Shown in pieces: positions 6,082 through 7,969 of a DNA stretch of 7,969 bases. Position 1 is the first letter of the stretch. Every line of letters begins with the position of its first letter. The translations under genes were made by a program, and so were the position numbers. The DNA comes from Syntrophaceae bacterium (GTDB lineage Bacteria; Desulfobacterota; Syntrophia; Syntrophales; UBA2185): NCBI GenBank assembly GCA_017885225.1, contig JAFNGM010000211.1, positions 1,810-9,778 of the forward strand, in the 5' to 3' direction. Under the pieces are notes generated by a model, which was given only the letters and a program-made list of their open reading frames with translations, made no database searches and had not been told where the DNA came from.

Positions 6082-6147
6082 GTGTTCAGGGAAAAATCAG
6101 GTTTGCACTATCGGAATTTATTCTTTGAACGTCCCGTCGGCGATGAA

Positions 6148-7041
6148 TCATGTTTCAAATCCTGATAGTGTATCCCGGGGCAAATCTTCGTTCTTGCGTT
6201 CAAGCTCAGCAATCACCTGGGCACCCAATAAAAGGATCAACGCTGCAGCCTCTATACTGAGAAGGAACACCACGGCGGTGGCAAAGGAACCATAGATTAA
6301 ATTTACCAGAGACACTGCCGAGTAATACCAGATAAGGACGCGGCGGGTAATTTCCCATAACACCGTAGCGGTGATTCCTCCTATTAATGCATGATGGAAG
6401 GTAATACGACCGACGGGCATAACCAGATACAGGGAAGTGAGCATAAGTACCTCCCCCATCATCCCTATTATATAGAGCGCAATTCCGGGTGCACGTTTAA
6501 GACTCAATGCCCACCCGAAAACCACCAGTTTCATGTCCTCCAGCGTCTCTAATGCCCCCGCGATGAACGATACCAGCAATATGCCCAGCGCCAGCAGAAT
6601 GATATACACATACGGAATGACGGCAGACGTTAAAAAATGGCGGCGCAGTATTCTGACACGATGGAAAAAGATCACCGACATGGCGTTCTCAAGAGTCGTA
6701 AAGGCAATGGAACTGAAGAACAGCATTATCAGTAATCCGATAATACCAATCACTTTGCGGTGTTCGATGAATGCCTGTGCATGTTCGGTCAAAATCACCG
6801 CAGAGCCCGGCAACGCCATTTCCATGTATGTCGATATGGTGGTGAACAGTTGCTCTTCACCAACAAAATGAGACAGTACGATAAGGATCAGAATCGATAA
6901 GGGTATAAATGATAGAAGGGTGTAATAGGCGACAGCGCCGGATAACAGCAAACCCTGATTACGCTTGAAACCACGCAACACGTCTATACAAAAGCTGATG
7001 ATTCTCCCAGATTTCCATATTATATGTTGCAGCCTGTTCAC
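6148..7041 (-). CDS. YihY/BrkB family inner-membrane protein
   Basis: A 297-residue integral membrane protein of the YihY/virulence factor BrkB family (once misnamed RNase BN). Family signatures are visible: 'LSGAVAYYTLLSFIPL' (33-48) and, near the end, 'YGSFATAVVFLLSIEAAALILLLGAQVIAELE' from Tyr250 to Glu281. About six hydrophobic segments are seen, near 34-60, 97-117, 138-163, 185-208, 217-232 and 251-278, with a basic N-terminus (cytoplasmic) and a hydrophilic C-terminal tail. The molecular role is not established; transport is often suggested. The start is GTG 7041, preceded by AAGGA at 7049-7053 with seven-base spacing. It begins 20 bases after the EttA stop, so the two are probably co-transcribed. 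Confidence 0.9.
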   Translation of the reverse strand: MNRLQHIIWKSGRIISFCIDVLRGFKRNQGLLLSGAVAYYTLLSFIPLSILILIVLSHFVGEEQLFTTISTYMEMALPGSAVILTEHAQAFIEHRKVIGIIGLLIMLFFSSIAFTTLENAMSVIFFHRVRILRRHFLTSAVIPYVYIILLALGILLVSFIAGALETLEDMKLVVFGWALSLKRAPGIALYIIGMMGEVLMLTSLYLVMPVGRITFHHALIGGITATVLWEITRRVLIWYYSAVSLVNLIYGSFATAVVFLLSIEAAALILLLGAQVIAELERKNEDLPRDTLSGFET

Positions 7042-7061
7042 TATTGCATCCTTATAAAAAT

Positions 7062-7969
7062 CTATACCCTCGTCAACTGCCGGTACTTGATTCTGTGCGG
7101 CTGATCGGCGGCGGCGCCAAGGCGGGCTTTTCTGTCCGCTTCATACTCGGAGTAATTTCCATCAAACCAGACTGTCTTGCTATCCCCCTCAAAGGCAAGG
7201 ATGTGGGTAGCAACACGGTCTAAAAACCAGCGGTCATGGCTTATAATGACGGCGCAGCCGGCGAATTCCTCCAAGGCCTCTTCCAGGGCCCGCAGGGTAT
7301 TTACATCGAGATCATTGGTCGGTTCGTCCAAGAGGAGCACATTCGCCCCCTCTTTCAGCATCCGCGCCAGATGGACCCGGTTCCGTTCGCCTCCGGAAAG
7401 CGTGCCTACCTTCTTCTGCTGATCCGTGCCGGAAAAATTGAATCTCGCCACATACGCACGAGAGTTTACCTGGAGATTTCCCAGGTGGATTGTATCCTGA
7501 CCATCAGAAATCACTTCCCAAATAGTTTTATTGGGATCGAGAACATCGCGACTCTGATCCACATACGTCAGCTTGACCGTTTCCCCGATTCTGATCGTGC
7601 CGGAGTCCGGCGTTTCCTGACCCGTAATCATTCTGAACAGAGTCGTTTTTCCTGCGCCGTTCGGGCCAATAATTCCTACAATTCCACCGGGGGGGAGAGC
7701 GAAGGACATACGCTCCACCAGAAGCCTGTCACCGTATGCCTTGCTGACGTTTTCGGCCTCAATTACCACCTTGCCCAGCCGGGGTCCGGGGGGAATATAG
7801 ATTTGCAGGTCTTTTGCATGTTTTTCGGTTTCCTGTCTGAGAAGATCTTCATAAGAATTAATGCGGGCCTTTGATTTCGCATGCCTTCCTTTTGGCGACA
7901 TTCGTATCCATTCCAGTTCGCGCTGGAGCGTCCGCTGCCGTTCGGTTTCCCTCTTTTCCTCCACCTGCA
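7062..7969 (-). CDS. ettA: EttA-type ABC-F ATPase, C-terminal part (5' end outside the window)
   Basis: The last 302 or so codons are present; the frame is open to the window edge, so the GTG at 7964 is internal. Visible parts, in order: the inter-domain linker with 'TLQRELEWIRMSPKGRHAKS' and 'KARINSYEDLL', which is typical of EttA; then the second ABC domain with Walker A 'GPNGAGKTT' (100-108, counted from 7964), signature 'LSGGERNRVHLAR' (189-201), Walker B and D-loop 'VLLLDEPTNDLD' (209-220), and H-switch 'ISHDRWFLDRVATHIL' (241-256). EttA binds the ribosomal E site and gates the first elongation step according to the ATP/ADP ratio. The full protein is about 555 residues, so the first ABC domain and the arm are missing here. 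Another ABC-F subfamily is possible but the linker and signature favour EttA. Confidence 0.9.
   Translation of the reverse strand, partial: QVEEKRETERQRTLQRELEWIRMSPKGRHAKSKARINSYEDLLRQETEKHAKDLQIYIPPGPRLGKVVIEAENVSKAYGDRLLVERMSFALPPGGIVGIIGPNGAGKTTLFRMITGQETPDSGTIRIGETVKLTYVDQSRDVLDPNKTIWEVISDGQDTIHLGNLQVNSRAYVARFNFSGTDQQKKVGTLSGGERNRVHLARMLKEGANVLLLDEPTNDLDVNTLRALEEALEEFAGCAVIISHDRWFLDRVATHILAFEGDSKTVWFDGNYSEYEADRKARLGAAADQPHRIKYRQLTRV

Noticed and set aside
6082..6108. In-frame TGA (6097-6099) upstream of the small ORF as a second Sec codon
   Set aside because: Sequence beyond it shows no recognisable redox motif, the frame is closed by TAA a few codons earlier, and no G-loop hairpin follows at the right distance.
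5678..6295. Plus-strand ORF of 205 codons
   Set aside because: It is antisense to the GAF/HD-GYP, small-ORF and YihY genes, and its translation is low-complexity and Ser/Arg/Phe-rich without any family motif.
7236..7874. Plus-strand ORF of 212 codons
   Set aside because: Antisense to the clearly coding EttA ABC domain; no recognisable motif.

Overview
This is a bacterial window with tightly packed genes, nearly all on the minus strand. Its mix of a DedA-rhodanese fusion, a compact-motif iron-sulfur flavoprotein, a DUF362 protein, an HD-GYP protein and a probable selenoprotein suggests an anaerobic, selenium-using bacterium, most likely a deltaproteobacterium of the Syntrophus/Desulfobacterota type. 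That assignment is inferred from gene content; no marker gene in the window fixes it.

Reading in the direction of transcription (right to left): the 3' part of an EttA-type ABC-F ATPase (7062 to beyond 7969), a YihY/BrkB membrane protein (6148-7041), an unrecognised small ORF (5857-6081), a GAF + HD-GYP protein (4594-5841), an oligoribonuclease-like DEDDh exonuclease (3906-4529) and a flavodoxin-fold NAD(P)H oxidoreductase (3231-3842). A large imperfect hairpin (3184-3221) and a near-perfect sigma70 promoter (3127-3155) then separate this set from a second unit: a DedA-rhodanese fusion (2119-3054), an Isf-like iron-sulfur flavoprotein (1506-2087) and a DUF362 protein (116-1408). The last gene converges on the tail of a plus-strand FAD-linked oxidase (3-110). 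There are no rRNA or tRNA genes, insertion sequences or CRISPR arrays, and no gene-free stretch exceeds about 300 bases.

The main discovery is in the DedA-rhodanese gene. Its reading frame appears to end at a UGA (2251-2253) in the middle of the rhodanese active-site loop. The same frame continues past the UGA for 43 more codons that match the rest of the domain (PSEASSARVA..., then RPLAGGFDAWRKAGFPV) and ends at a TAA just 31 bases before the next gene. Family members normally have Cys at this position (YC-x-CPNE). A G-containing hairpin lies at bacterial SECIS distance downstream. The best reading is a selenoprotein with a Cys-Thr-Sec motif, which a standard gene caller would truncate.

A second functional link is the HD-GYP protein (c-di-GMP to pGpG/GMP) next to an Orn-like exonuclease (pGpG to GMP), which together could carry out complete c-di-GMP breakdown.
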